From Actinomycetota bacterium (GTDB lineage Bacteria > Actinomycetota > Actinomycetes > Nanopelagicales > Nanopelagicaceae): a stretch of 16,146 bases of DNA. The notes under the pieces were generated by a model that saw only the letters and a program-made list of their open reading frames with translations, was not told the DNA's origin and did not search any database. This document shows positions 1-6,976 of this stretch, piece after piece; positions within the stretch are counted from its first letter, which is position 1, and every line of letters begins with the position of its first letter. The stretch spans positions 1 to 16,146 of the forward strand of contig RFSC01000008.1 in assembly GCA_009924185.1 (NCBI GenBank). Direction: 5' to 3'. Position numbers and translations under genes: made by a program.

Positions 1-206
1 AGTTTTGCGCTGTGGACCATTACGGTAGATGGATTAAGGGAATTGGCGAGTTTCGTTTGACTCAGATCTCACCTGACAAAGTTAGATTTGATTGGTATGA
101 AAAAATCATTGCGCCAAACTTTGTTTTGGCATTGGTCAAACCCGGCATAATCCTTGCCGTCACCTATTCACTACGGAAGTTCGCGCGTAGCTGCGCCCCG
201 CGTTAG
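1..206 (+). CDS. SRPBCC-fold protein, C-terminal part (5' end outside window)
   Basis: The reading frame is open from the left edge (first full codon at 3) to a TAG at 204-206, so this is the 3' end of a gene that starts upstream. The ATA/ATG-like positions inside it are not credible starts. About 68 residues are visible. The segment GRWIKGIGEFRLTQISPDKV followed by alternating polar and hydrophobic strands, then a hydrophobic helix (FVLALVKPGIILAV) and a basic tail, resembles the last strands and C-terminal helix of SRPBCC/polyketide-cyclase-like lipid-binding proteins. The ligand is unknown. The family call is from pattern recognition only; another beta-rich fold is possible because the N-terminal half is missing. 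The next gene lies 36 nt downstream in the same frame. Confidence 0.5.
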   Translation, partial: FCAVDHYGRWIKGIGEFRLTQISPDKVRFDWYEKIIAPNFVLALVKPGIILAVTYSLRKFARSCAPR

Positions 207-242
207 TCACCTGATTCCAGGCGAGCCAGTAACCTTAAGGTT

Positions 243-443
243 GTGGAAACGCCGACATTGGCAGAGTTAATCGACTCGCTACCCGAGGAGGAGCGGGTGA
301 TATTGACCCTGCACTACATGCGCCAACTTTCCATCGCTGAGATTGCCGGCAAAATCGGGGTGCCGGAGCGCGCTGTGAGCGCAGTTTTGGCATCGGCGAG
401 AGCGAGATTGAGCTCGGCCTTCAATTTCCCCTCAGGTAGCTAG
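243..443 (+). CDS. Sigma-70 region 4 / HTH mini-protein
   Basis: A 66-residue protein starting with GTG. Residues about 7-60 match sigma-70 region 4: the SLPEEERVILTLHYMRQLSI stretch, then AEIAGKIGVPERAVSAVLASARARL, a helix-turn-helix that in sigma factors contacts the -35 element. There is no region 2, so it cannot act as a complete sigma factor; it could be a DNA-binding accessory protein, or the remnant of an ECF sigma. AAGG at 237-240 is only 2 nt from the GTG, so the ribosome-binding site is weak. The frame is open upstream back to the TAG at 204-206, and no better start is visible in that 12-codon stretch. Function is unknown beyond likely DNA or RNA-polymerase binding. Confidence 0.6.
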   Translation: METPTLAELIDSLPEEERVILTLHYMRQLSIAEIAGKIGVPERAVSAVLASARARLSSAFNFPSGS

Positions 444-462
444 ATGCGAGATAATTCGCGTC

Positions 463-489
463 TTGTACAGAGGTAGCGCGAGCTAATCT
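463..489 (+). promoter_or_regulatory. Weak candidate promoter for the DUF3117-pepA operon
   Basis: TTGTAC (463-468) and TAATCT (484-489) resemble -35 and -10 hexamers, but the spacing is 15 bp, shorter than optimal. It is the best candidate in the 64-bp gap before the DUF3117 gene. Transcription from the upstream genes is an equal possibility. Confidence 0.25.
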
Positions 490-507
490 AGAGAAAGGGC
501 CCCACCA

Positions 508-687
508 ATGGCAGCCATGAAACCCCGCACTGGCGATGGACCAATGGAAGTTACCAAGGAAGCCCGCAGTCTAGTTATGCGTATTCCACTAGAAGGTGGC
601 GGCAGACTTGTCGTAGAACTAAATCAAGAAGAGGCCCGCAATTTGGCCGATGTACTAAACGCCTCGATCGCACTTCTAAAGAAGTGA
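508..687 (+). CDS. DUF3117 family protein (Rv1211-like)
   Basis: A 59-residue ORF beginning MAAMKPRTGDGPMEVTKEAR and containing the ELNQEEARNLADVLNASI segment. Both blocks are characteristic of DUF3117, a small actinobacterial family of about 55-75 residues (Rv1211 in M. tuberculosis) with no assigned function. GAGAAAGGG at 491-499 serves as the ribosome-binding site, 8 nt before the ATG. An internal ATG at codon 4 is possible, but family members usually carry the MAAMKPRTGDGP start. The stop TGA (685-687) overlaps the GTG start of pepA in the sequence GTGA, so the two genes are probably translationally coupled. The gene is easily missed because it is so short. Confidence 0.9.
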   Translation: MAAMKPRTGDGPMEVTKEARSLVMRIPLEGGGRLVVELNQEEARNLADVLNASIALLKK

Positions 688-2177
688 ACCGACCGATTCC
701 GAAACTCGGATCGGTCCAGTATCCGAAAGAACTCTCGGAGCAATTTTTCAAGAACTTTACTCATATAGCTTTGCCTTTGATTTCAAAGGATGGCGAAGTT
801 CAGATTGATAAAAGCAAGAAAGAAATTAAATCCTTAGAGGGTATTTTTAAGATTTCCTTTGTTGATGAAATAAAGAAAAATGGATCTGGTATCACCGGCA
901 AAGCTGGCGAACTAATCGATATCCCAGTCTTAGAGGATGAAGTAAAGAGAGTAATCTTGATTGGCGTCGGAACTCGCTCAGATAGCGATATCCGAAAGGC
1001 AGCAACCGCATTAGGCCGTAAAGTAAAAGCCAGCAAGGCTCAAGTAATTTCCCTACTAGTTGAGAATGAAAAGGCAGCACAGGTTCATTACCTTGGCACA
1101 GCTCTTGCCACGTACTCTTGGAGCCAGAAGAGCGCTGCAAAACCAGATACTCCAGTGATTAAACTGCTTGGGGATTTTGCGGAGGTTTGTGAAAGATCCA
1201 CTATCTTGCTGGAAGCTACTTGGAAAGCCAGAGATCTAATCCACACTCCATCAAACATTAAATCTCCAAGTTGGATGGCAGAGCAAGCAAAAAAGTTTGC
1301 TAAAAACAACGCTTTATCTGTGAAGGTCAAAGCTGGCAAAGAGTTATTGGAGTTTGGTGGACTGTGCGCGGTCGGAAACTCAAGCCAGAAAAATCCGCCG
1401 AGATTTGTCGAGGTTTCCTACAAACCACGCGGCGTTAAGAAACCACTTCATGTAGTGCTAGTAGGCAAGGGAATTACATTTGATACTGGTGGGGTTTCCC
1501 TAAAACGCCCTTACGACACCATGACCGCGATGAAAAGCGATATGTCAGGTGCCGCAGCGGTATTAATGACAACTATCGCAGCCGCAGAGTTGAAGCTGCC
1601 TGTTCAAGTCACAGCGCTATTGATGCTTGCAGAAAATGCGCTCTCAGGTACATCGCAAAGACCATCTGATGTCATCAAACACTATGGCGGCACAACCGTT
1701 GAGGTAATCAATACCGATGCAGAAGGACGTCTAGTTTTGGCAGATGGCTTGGCTTATGCCGATAAGAATCTTGATCCTGATTACTTGATTGATGTTGCGA
1801 CTCTGACTGGTGCGGCGACATTAGGTTTGAGCCGTTATTACGGTGCGATGTATACCCGTGACAAGAAGTTAGCAAACCAACTTTCAAATTTAAGCGATTT
1901 CACTGGTGATCGCATCTGGCACATGCCACTTGTAGATGATTATGATGTTGCTTTAGCTAGCGATATTGCAGATTACAATCACACTGCAGATAAGTTTAAA
2001 TTCCAGGGTGGTTCAGTGACCGCTGCGTTGTTCCTCGAGAAATTTGTCAGCAATCGCAAATGGGCCCATTTGGATATTGCAGGGCCAGCTCGTTCAGAGG
2101 TTGATGCTGGAGAAAATGTTAAGGGTGGAACTGGTTACGGCGTCCGTTTGCTAACAGAATGGATAGCTGGATTGTGA
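684..2177 (+). CDS. pepA: Leucyl aminopeptidase (M17 family)
   Basis: Cytosolic di-metal aminopeptidase that removes N-terminal residues from peptides (M17 family). It has 497 residues, normal for the family. The less conserved N-terminal domain spans about 1-165 and the catalytic domain about 170-497. The metal and catalytic residues are all visible: K262 and D267 in GKGITFDTGG, K274 in VSLK, D286 in MKSDMSG, and D345, E347 and R349 in the family signature NTDAEGRL. They correspond to E. coli PepA K270, D275, K282, D293, D352, E354 and R356, with one extra residue before D286. The GTG start overlaps the DUF3117 stop, and the 3' end overlaps the next gene by 19 nt, so it sits inside a coupled operon. 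Related M17 proteins can also bind DNA (E. coli XerA role), but nothing here tests that. Confidence 0.95.
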   Translation: MNRPIPKLGSVQYPKELSEQFFKNFTHIALPLISKDGEVQIDKSKKEIKSLEGIFKISFVDEIKKNGSGITGKAGELIDIPVLEDEVKRVILIGVGTRSDSDIRKAATALGRKVKASKAQVISLLVENEKAAQVHYLGTALATYSWSQKSAAKPDTPVIKLLGDFAEVCERSTILLEATWKARDLIHTPSNIKSPSWMAEQAKKFAKNNALSVKVKAGKELLEFGGLCAVGNSSQKNPPRFVEVSYKPRGVKKPLHVVLVGKGITFDTGGVSLKRPYDTMTAMKSDMSGAAAVLMTTIAAAELKLPVQVTALLMLAENALSGTSQRPSDVIKHYGGTTVEVINTDAEGRLVLADGLAYADKNLDPDYLIDVATLTGAATLGLSRYYGAMYTRDKKLANQLSNLSDFTGDRIWHMPLVDDYDVALASDIADYNHTADKFKFQGGSVTAALFLEKFVSNRKWAHLDIAGPARSEVDAGENVKGGTGYGVRLLTEWIAGL

Positions 2178-2857
2178 TTCCTGAGATTGGCGACAAAGCC
2201 TTCGCAGAAAGGCTTCTGGCAAACCGTGGCGATATGAAGCCATATTCAAACTCTTTTGTTCCAGAAACCGAGATCATGCAACGGGCGCGTGCTCGCGGTG
2301 CCGATATCGGAACATATGACACGACCCCTGCAGTAGGTTCCTTGTTGCGATACATAACCCATCTGATTGGCGCGCATGCAATCGTTGAAGTTGGTACCGG
2401 TGCCGGAGTAAGTGGTTTATGGATTTTTCAAAGTTTGGCGCAAAAAGGGCTTTTGACCTCTATTGATGATGAAGTGGAAAATGCAAAACTGGCAAAGCAA
2501 GCCTTTGATGAAGCTGGCATTAATGCCTCTCGTTACCGTTTGATCACTGGAAATAGTCGGGAGATCGTTGGCAAGTTAGCGGACAGCCTGTATGACATCT
2601 TTATTCTGCGACGTAGCGCAGATTTGTTGGAGAGTGTTGAAAATGCTTATCGCTCCCTGCGCCCAGGTGGAGTTTTAGTCATCGATCGAGCCCTTCTTGC
2701 TGGCAAAGTGGCTGATCCCACCCAAAGAGATCCAGAAACCATCGCTTATAAAGAGGTAATCAAGGTTGTTAAGGAATCTCCAAATCTATGGCTTCCTATG
2801 TTGTTACCAGTGGGCGATGGTGTCTTAATCGCAACAAAAGTCGAATCATTAGGATAG
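2159..2857 (+). CDS. O-methyltransferase-like protein (family 3 / Rv1220c-like), probable loss of metal site
   Basis: A 232-residue Rossmann-fold protein of the SAM-dependent O-methyltransferase family 3 (COMT-like). Motif I is VEVGTGAGVSG (76-86), the acidic end of strand 2 is SIDDE (101-105), and the post-motif RPGGVLVID lies at 168-176. The substrate is unknown. In catechol O-methyltransferases, Mg is held by Asp141, Asp169 and Asn170. Here the matching places read YDIFILRR (145-152), putting Arg at the first Asp, and IDR (175-177), which keeps the second Asp but has Arg for Asn. Classic Mg-dependent catalysis is therefore doubtful. As I recall, the mycobacterial homologue also has Arg at the third site, so part of this is a clade trait. 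Start: the ATG at 2159 overlaps pepA by 19 nt. A GTG at 2174 forms GTGA with the pepA stop and is a real alternative (227 residues). Confidence 0.8.
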   Translation: MDSWIVIPEIGDKAFAERLLANRGDMKPYSNSFVPETEIMQRARARGADIGTYDTTPAVGSLLRYITHLIGAHAIVEVGTGAGVSGLWIFQSLAQKGLLTSIDDEVENAKLAKQAFDEAGINASRYRLITGNSREIVGKLADSLYDIFILRRSADLLESVENAYRSLRPGGVLVIDRALLAGKVADPTQRDPETIAYKEVIKVVKESPNLWLPMLLPVGDGVLIATKVESLG

Positions 2858-2861
2858 GCAA

Positions 2862-3200
2862 ATGTTCGGTATCGGTATGGGTGAGTTCTTGGGACTTGTT
2901 GTTCTAGGTCTCTTCCTGGTTGGTCCTGACAAACTTCCAAATGCGGCCCGGGACTTCGCTCGGTTTTTACATAAGGTACGAAACTTCACCTCATATGCTT
3001 CTAAAGAGTTAAAGGAAAACCTCGGCCCAGGTTTTGAAGATTTAGATGTAACTGATCTGACCCCAAAGAATCTAGCCAAGAAAGTTATTGGCAACGCTAT
3101 GGATGATGTGAAGGGCGAGATTAAGCCGGTAGTTGGAGAGATTAAGCGGCAAAGCAAAGACATCAAAGAGGTTGCCAAAATAGATCCGGATTTGTTGTGA
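2862..3200 (+). CDS. tatB: Sec-independent protein translocase subunit TatB
   Basis: A 112-residue protein with the TatA/B plan: a very short N-terminus, one membrane helix at about 7-21 (GEFLGLVVLGLFLVG), the hinge GPDKLP (21-26), an amphipathic helix to about 53, and a charged C-terminal tail. TatB binds the twin-arginine signal peptide together with TatC in the inner membrane. The Glu at position 8, the length, the DLTPKNLAKK segment after the amphipathic helix and the location next to mrp support TatB rather than TatA. Actinobacterial tatB usually lies near mrp, whereas tatA is with tatC elsewhere. The gene starts 4 nt after the methyltransferase stop, with AGGATAGG just upstream, and ends in a GTGA overlap with mrp. 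Confidence 0.88.
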   Translation: MFGIGMGEFLGLVVLGLFLVGPDKLPNAARDFARFLHKVRNFTSYASKELKENLGPGFEDLDVTDLTPKNLAKKVIGNAMDDVKGEIKPVVGEIKRQSKDIKEVAKIDPDLL

Positions 3201-4324
3201 GTTCAACGGTAATCCAAGAGATAAACGCTGCCCTGGCAACTGTTTCAGATCCAGAGCTGCATCGACCACTGCCAGATTTAGGAATGGTAGAGAAGGTCGA
3301 ATTCTCTAATGGCGTAGCGGAGATAAAGGTTCTTCTTACTATCTCTGGTTGTCCAATGCGTGATCGTCTACAAAAGGATGTCACTGAAGCGGTAATGAAG
3401 GTTTCGGCAGTAAACCAAGTTGCCCTCGAGTTCGGTGTTATGAATGAAGCTCAGCGCGACAATGTAAAGAAGTTATTACGTGGCGGTCGAGAGAAATTCA
3501 TTCCTTTTGCTCAACCAGATTCCTTAACCCGAGTTTGGGGAATCTCATCAGGTAAAGGTGGAGTTGGAAAATCATCTGTCACAGTAAATCTTGCAGCTGC
3601 ATTAGCGGTGCGAGGTTTCAAAGTTGGTGTACTTGACGCAGATGTTTATGGTCATTCAATTCCAAGGTTGTTGGGAATTGAGGGGCAAAGACCTACAGCA
3701 ATTGATCAGACCTTTATCCCGATTGAGATAAATGGGATCAAGGTAGTTTCTATCGAAATGTTTAAGCCAGATCGGTCAGATCCGGTGGCCTACCGCGGCC
3801 CGTTGCTACACAGAGTTTTAGAGCAGCTGCTTAGTGATGCTTACTGGGGAGATTTAGATTTTCTTCTTCTCGATTTGCCACCAGGCACCGGCGATATTGC
3901 GATCTCACTTGGTCAATTGATACCGGCATCAGAGATTGTTGTAGTTACTACTCCGCAAATTGCAGCTGCTGAGGTTGCCGAAAGAGCGGGCAGAATTGCC
4001 CACCAACTTAAGCAGCACATCATCGGTGTAATTGAAAATATGTCGGCCTATACCGATGCAAGTACTGGAGCAAAAGTTGCTCTCTTTGGGTCTGGAGGCG
4101 GAAAAGAGACCGCGGATCGACTCAGTACCTTGGTTGGTGCGCAGGTGCCTTTGGTTGGAGAGATTCCTTTTGAGTTACAACTACGAGAAGGTGGCGACGT
4201 GGGTAAGCCAATTGTTTGGCAAAATCCAGAATCAGCAGCAGCTCAAGAGTTCTTTAAAATTGTTGATGCGCTTGCACCGAGAAAGAAATCACTTCTTGGT
4301 GTCCGGCTGGGTGTTAGTACCTGA
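3197..4324 (+). CDS. mrp: Mrp/ApbC family iron-sulfur cluster carrier ATPase
   Basis: A 375-residue P-loop NTPase of the Mrp/Nbp35 group, cytosolic Fe-S cluster carriers. An N-terminal MIP18 (DUF59) domain spans about 5-90 with the ISGCPMRD motif around C52. The ATPase domain follows: deviant Walker A SGKGGVGKSS (118-127), LDADVYGHSIPRLLG (146-160) and switch II LDLPPGTGD (225-233). The CPxC metal-binding motif expected near residues 281-290 of ApbC-type proteins is absent (ENMSAYTDAST), and C52 is the only cysteine I see. I recall the mycobacterial Mrp (Rv1229c) also lacks it, so this looks like an actinobacterial trait, but direct cluster binding by the ATPase domain is then uncertain. The GTG start overlaps the tatB stop. 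The last 36 nt overlap the DUF1003 gene on the other strand. Confidence 0.92.
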   Translation: MSSTVIQEINAALATVSDPELHRPLPDLGMVEKVEFSNGVAEIKVLLTISGCPMRDRLQKDVTEAVMKVSAVNQVALEFGVMNEAQRDNVKKLLRGGREKFIPFAQPDSLTRVWGISSGKGGVGKSSVTVNLAAALAVRGFKVGVLDADVYGHSIPRLLGIEGQRPTAIDQTFIPIEINGIKVVSIEMFKPDRSDPVAYRGPLLHRVLEQLLSDAYWGDLDFLLLDLPPGTGDIAISLGQLIPASEIVVVTTPQIAAAEVAERAGRIAHQLKQHIIGVIENMSAYTDASTGAKVALFGSGGGKETADRLSTLVGAQVPLVGEIPFELQLREGGDVGKPIVWQNPESAAAQEFFKIVDALAPRKKSLLGVRLGVST

Positions 4325-4753
4325 TTTTTCATCCATCAACTCTTTGATCTCAGCAACCAACTCTTTTCGCATAGCTGCGATTTCACGCACCATGAACTCA
4401 GTAACCGCCAAGTTACGTTCATCTCTAGCTCTATCCTCTTGAGAGGTGACGCGATCACGGTCGGCTTGACGATTTTGTGCCAACAAAATTAGGGGCGCCG
4501 CATAAGAAGCTTGAAGCGAGAGCAAAAGTGTCAAGAAGATGAAGGGATACTCATCAAAGCGTAACTCTTTTGGTCCCAAGGTATTCCACAAAACCCAGAA
4601 GGTTACGAAGAATGTCATGTAAACCAAAAACTTTGCAGTGCCGATAAATCTTGCGAACTTCTCCGAAAGCTGACCGAATGTCTCTGGATCATAGTTGGGA
4701 CGCAGAGCACGGCGTGATTCACGAGGTGTCTCTAATCTAGAAATGCGAGCCAT
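4289..4753 (-). CDS. DUF1003 membrane protein (Rv1231c-like position)
   Basis: A 154-residue protein with the DUF1003 hallmark: a first membrane helix at about 41-58, a second at about 70-92 containing FIFLTLLLSLQASYAAPLIL, and then AQNRQADRDR. After that comes a hydrophilic, probably coiled-coil tail (about 95-142). The function of DUF1003 is unknown. The start is secure: AAGGAGG (4761-4767, minus strand) lies 7 nt before the ATG. The gene follows the MgtE-N/CBS gene with a 14-nt gap that holds this ribosome-binding site, so the two form an operon. This pairing is also seen, as I recall, at Rv1232c-Rv1231c, suggesting a shared role, perhaps around divalent metal or membrane homeostasis. The 3' end runs antisense into mrp. 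Confidence 0.85.
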   Translation of the reverse strand: MARISRLETPRESRRALRPNYDPETFGQLSEKFARFIGTAKFLVYMTFFVTFWVLWNTLGPKELRFDEYPFIFLTLLLSLQASYAAPLILLAQNRQADRDRVTSQEDRARDERNLAVTEFMVREIAAMRKELVAEIKELMDEKSGTNTQPDTKK

Positions 4754-4760
4754 TACTTTG

Positions 4761-4767
4761 CCTCCTT
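4761..4767 (-). promoter_or_regulatory. Strong Shine-Dalgarno of the DUF1003 gene
   Basis: On the minus strand this reads AAGGAGG, a full match to the anti-SD, 7 nt before the ATG at 4753. It abuts the stop codon of the upstream MgtE-N/CBS gene (4768-4770). Most other starts in the window have weak sites, so this one stands out. Confidence 0.8.
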
Positions 4768-5997
4768 CTACGCACTGCGCCAGTTTGCTGGCAGTAGGTG
4801 ATCAAGCACATCATCAACAGTTACCGCTCCCAATAATCTTTCATTCTCATCGACGACTGGGGCTGCGATTAAGTTGTAGTTTGCTAAATGCTTCACAACA
4901 TCATTTAACGAAGCTTCTGGTGAAATGGCGTTTGTTTCCTTTTCCGCCACTATGCCAAGGCTAAGTGCGGGCGGTTCGCGCAGTAATGTTTGAACGTGGA
5001 CAACGCCAACTAACCTTCCCGTAGGGGTTTCTAGCGGAGCTCGGCAAACAAAAACCTGTGCTGCTGAGGCAGGAGCTAAATCTTTATTTCGCACCGCCGC
5101 AAGAGCTTCTGCAACCGTGGCATCAGTGCTCAAGATGACGGGGTCTGTTGTCATCATTCCACCGGCTGAGAAATCTTCATACTCCATAAGACGACGAACA
5201 TCTTCAGCCTCTTGCTCTTCCATTAAATTAAGCAGAGACTCCGCTTTCTCAGCGCCAACCTCTCGCAAAACGTCAGCAGCATCATCTGGAGCCATCTCAC
5301 TTAAAACATCCGCCACCAATTCGCCTTCAAGCTGCGAAACCAAGGCGACACGATCGGCATCATCCATCTCTTCAAGGACATCAGCCAGCTTTTCATCATT
5401 CATAGTTCGAGCAATTTCAGTTTGACGTTCTACATCTAACTCGTGGAGGGCAGCAGCTACTTCTTGTGCGGGCAGCAAGTTAATATCCTCTTCGACCGCG
5501 GCCAAATTAATTGTGTGATGAGCAGAATCAAACTCAACCTCAGACCACTTAACAGTCGTGCTGGTTCCGCGTCGGAAAGTTCCAGCCCGCTTTAGAACAT
5601 GAATATAGGAGGCGTACCAATCCTTATTGTCTTGGCGCTCCATTCCAATGTCTTCAATCACCACGGTTTTTCCGGATTCGACCAGACGCGTGGGGTGATC
5701 CAAGAAGGTTGCTAATAACAGCAATTCACCATGACGTTGTTGATACCTGCGAATATTTAGGGAGCCGGTAATAAAGACACCACCGTCATCAATAGAGGTA
5801 ACGCGGGTGATGGGAATAAAAATCTTTCGACGTTGAGGAACTTCAACAATAAAGCCAAGAATGCGTGGAGCTAAATTATCTTGTCTTATAGCCGCGACGG
5901 CATCACGAATTTTTCCAACTCGTTCAGCGTTGGGATCAAATACTGGAGTACCAGCCAGCTTGGCCAGGAATATCCGAGTTAGTTCTGCTTGGCGCAT
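4768..5997 (-). CDS. Soluble MgtE N-domain / CBS-pair protein with PRC-barrel-like N-terminus
   Basis: A 409-residue protein without membrane helices. Order: a PRC-barrel-like region at about 10-85 (AGTPVFDPNAERVGKIRDAV) and a further beta-rich region to about 165. Then an MgtE_N helical superhelix at about 170-275, acidic and repetitive (EKLADVLEEMDDADRVALV; MAPDDAADVL), and a CBS pair at about 276-404 (AGGMMTTDPVILSTDATVAE; NLIAAPVVDENERLLGAVTV). True MgtE continues into a five-helix Mg2+ channel; this protein stops after the CBS pair, so it is more likely a Mg2+ or nucleotide sensor than a transporter. Rv1232c has, as I recall, the same truncated plan. A start 75 nt further upstream is possible, but GGAGG (6004-6008) 6 nt before the ATG at 5997 decides it, and the longer form would run into the divergent transporter gene. 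Confidence 0.85.
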   Translation of the reverse strand: MRQAELTRIFLAKLAGTPVFDPNAERVGKIRDAVAAIRQDNLAPRILGFIVEVPQRRKIFIPITRVTSIDDGGVFITGSLNIRRYQQRHGELLLLATFLDHPTRLVESGKTVVIEDIGMERQDNKDWYASYIHVLKRAGTFRRGTSTTVKWSEVEFDSAHHTINLAAVEEDINLLPAQEVAAALHELDVERQTEIARTMNDEKLADVLEEMDDADRVALVSQLEGELVADVLSEMAPDDAADVLREVGAEKAESLLNLMEEQEAEDVRRLMEYEDFSAGGMMTTDPVILSTDATVAEALAAVRNKDLAPASAAQVFVCRAPLETPTGRLVGVVHVQTLLREPPALSLGIVAEKETNAISPEASLNDVVKHLANYNLIAAPVVDENERLLGAVTVDDVLDHLLPANWRSA

Positions 5998-6026
5998 CAG
6001 GTACCTCCATGGGTTAAGGCTAGCCG

Positions 6027-6032
6027 ATAGTA
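6027..6032 (-). promoter_or_regulatory. Possible -10 element for the MgtE-N/DUF1003 operon
   Basis: TACTAT on the minus strand would give a leader of roughly 20-25 nt carrying the GGAGG site. No good -35 is visible. The same 45-bp divergent gap must also hold whatever drives the EamA operon. Overlapping GATAGT on the plus strand is a poor candidate for that. Confidence 0.25.
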
Positions 6033-6042
6033 GGTTGGTGCC

Positions 6043-6966
6043 GTGACCAGTTCGAACTTGGGTAAATCTCAATCAAGTAGTTTCCATACTCAGCTTCCCG
6101 TTGGTCGCGATATCCCATTGCTGATTATCGGAATTATCGGCATTGGGACCTCGGGGCCGGTGATCGCTCTAAGCACAATGCCGATACTTGCGCTGATTTT
6201 TTGGCGCAATCTAGGTGGTTCGCTTTTGATGTTGCCATTTGCTTTGCGAAAAGCAGAATGGAGTGATGTCAAGAATCGTGATGCAATCAAATGGTCTGCG
6301 CTGGCTGGAGTAGTTCTTGCTTTTCACTTCATTGGATTCTTTATTGCGATGAGATTTACCAGTGTCGCAGCCGGAACTGCATTAACCGCGTTACAACCGA
6401 TTTTTGCGGCATATTTTGTTAAGCGAACCGGGGGACATATTCCGCGCCAAGCTTGGTTGGGAATGATCATCAGTTTTATAGGTGTTTTGATAATCACGGG
6501 CGTTGATTTTCAAATCTCTAGAAGGGCTTTTCTTGGAGATCTCGCAGCAATTGGCTGTGCAGCTTTGGCGGCGCTGTATGTGATGCTTGGCGCGAAAGCT
6601 CAGCGACAGCTTACGACCTCTACCTATACATCAATATGTTATTTTGTTTGCGCTGTGACAACCCTGCCTATTGCATTTGTTTCCAGCACGGAGTTGATTG
6701 GATTTTCTGCAAGAGAGTGGTGGTTACTTCTAGCATTAATTGGTGGCGCGCAGATTCTGGGTCACACCATGTTCAACCTGGCTTTGAAGCGAGTTTCTCC
6801 AGCCGTGGTTTCACTGATCGTATTTTTTGAAGTTCCGGTAGGTGCGGCTTTGGCGTATTGGTGGCTGGGACAGTTACCACCTGCGGGAATTATTCCTGGA
6901 CTAATTCTTCTGTTGGTCGGTTGTGTAATTTTCGTTTTGCGAAGTAAACAAGAGGATAAGCGGTAG
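6043..6966 (+). CDS. EamA/DMT-family membrane transporter
   Basis: A 307-residue integral membrane protein with about ten hydrophobic helices in two repeated halves (roughly 24-145 and 163-300), the layout of drug/metabolite transporters with duplicated EamA domains. Recognisable segments are the SVAAGTALTALQPIFAAYF end of helix 4 in the first half and the VSPAVVSLIVFFEVPVGAAL counterpart in the second. The substrate cannot be told; relatives export amino acids, drugs or metabolites. The start is a GTG with only a weak AGG upstream; the first 20 residues are hydrophilic, so a slightly different start would not alter the membrane part. It is divergent from the MgtE-N gene and lies 10 nt before the PHP gene, so it is the first gene of the 6043-9934 operon. 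Confidence 0.88.
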   Translation: MTSSNLGKSQSSSFHTQLPVGRDIPLLIIGIIGIGTSGPVIALSTMPILALIFWRNLGGSLLMLPFALRKAEWSDVKNRDAIKWSALAGVVLAFHFIGFFIAMRFTSVAAGTALTALQPIFAAYFVKRTGGHIPRQAWLGMIISFIGVLIITGVDFQISRRAFLGDLAAIGCAALAALYVMLGAKAQRQLTTSTYTSICYFVCAVTTLPIAFVSSTELIGFSAREWWLLLALIGGAQILGHTMFNLALKRVSPAVVSLIVFFEVPVGAALAYWWLGQLPPAGIIPGLILLLVGCVIFVLRSKQEDKR

Positions 6967-6976
6967 CCTTGCGCAC

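Noticed and set aside
4032..4442. 136-codon plus-strand ORF over the mrp/DUF1003 junction
   Set aside because: It lies in another frame over conserved coding sequence of both genes and looks like a shadow.
5998..6072. 25-residue N-terminal extension of the MgtE-N/CBS protein
   Set aside because: GGAGG sits at ideal spacing before the ATG at 5997, and the extension would overlap the divergent transporter start.
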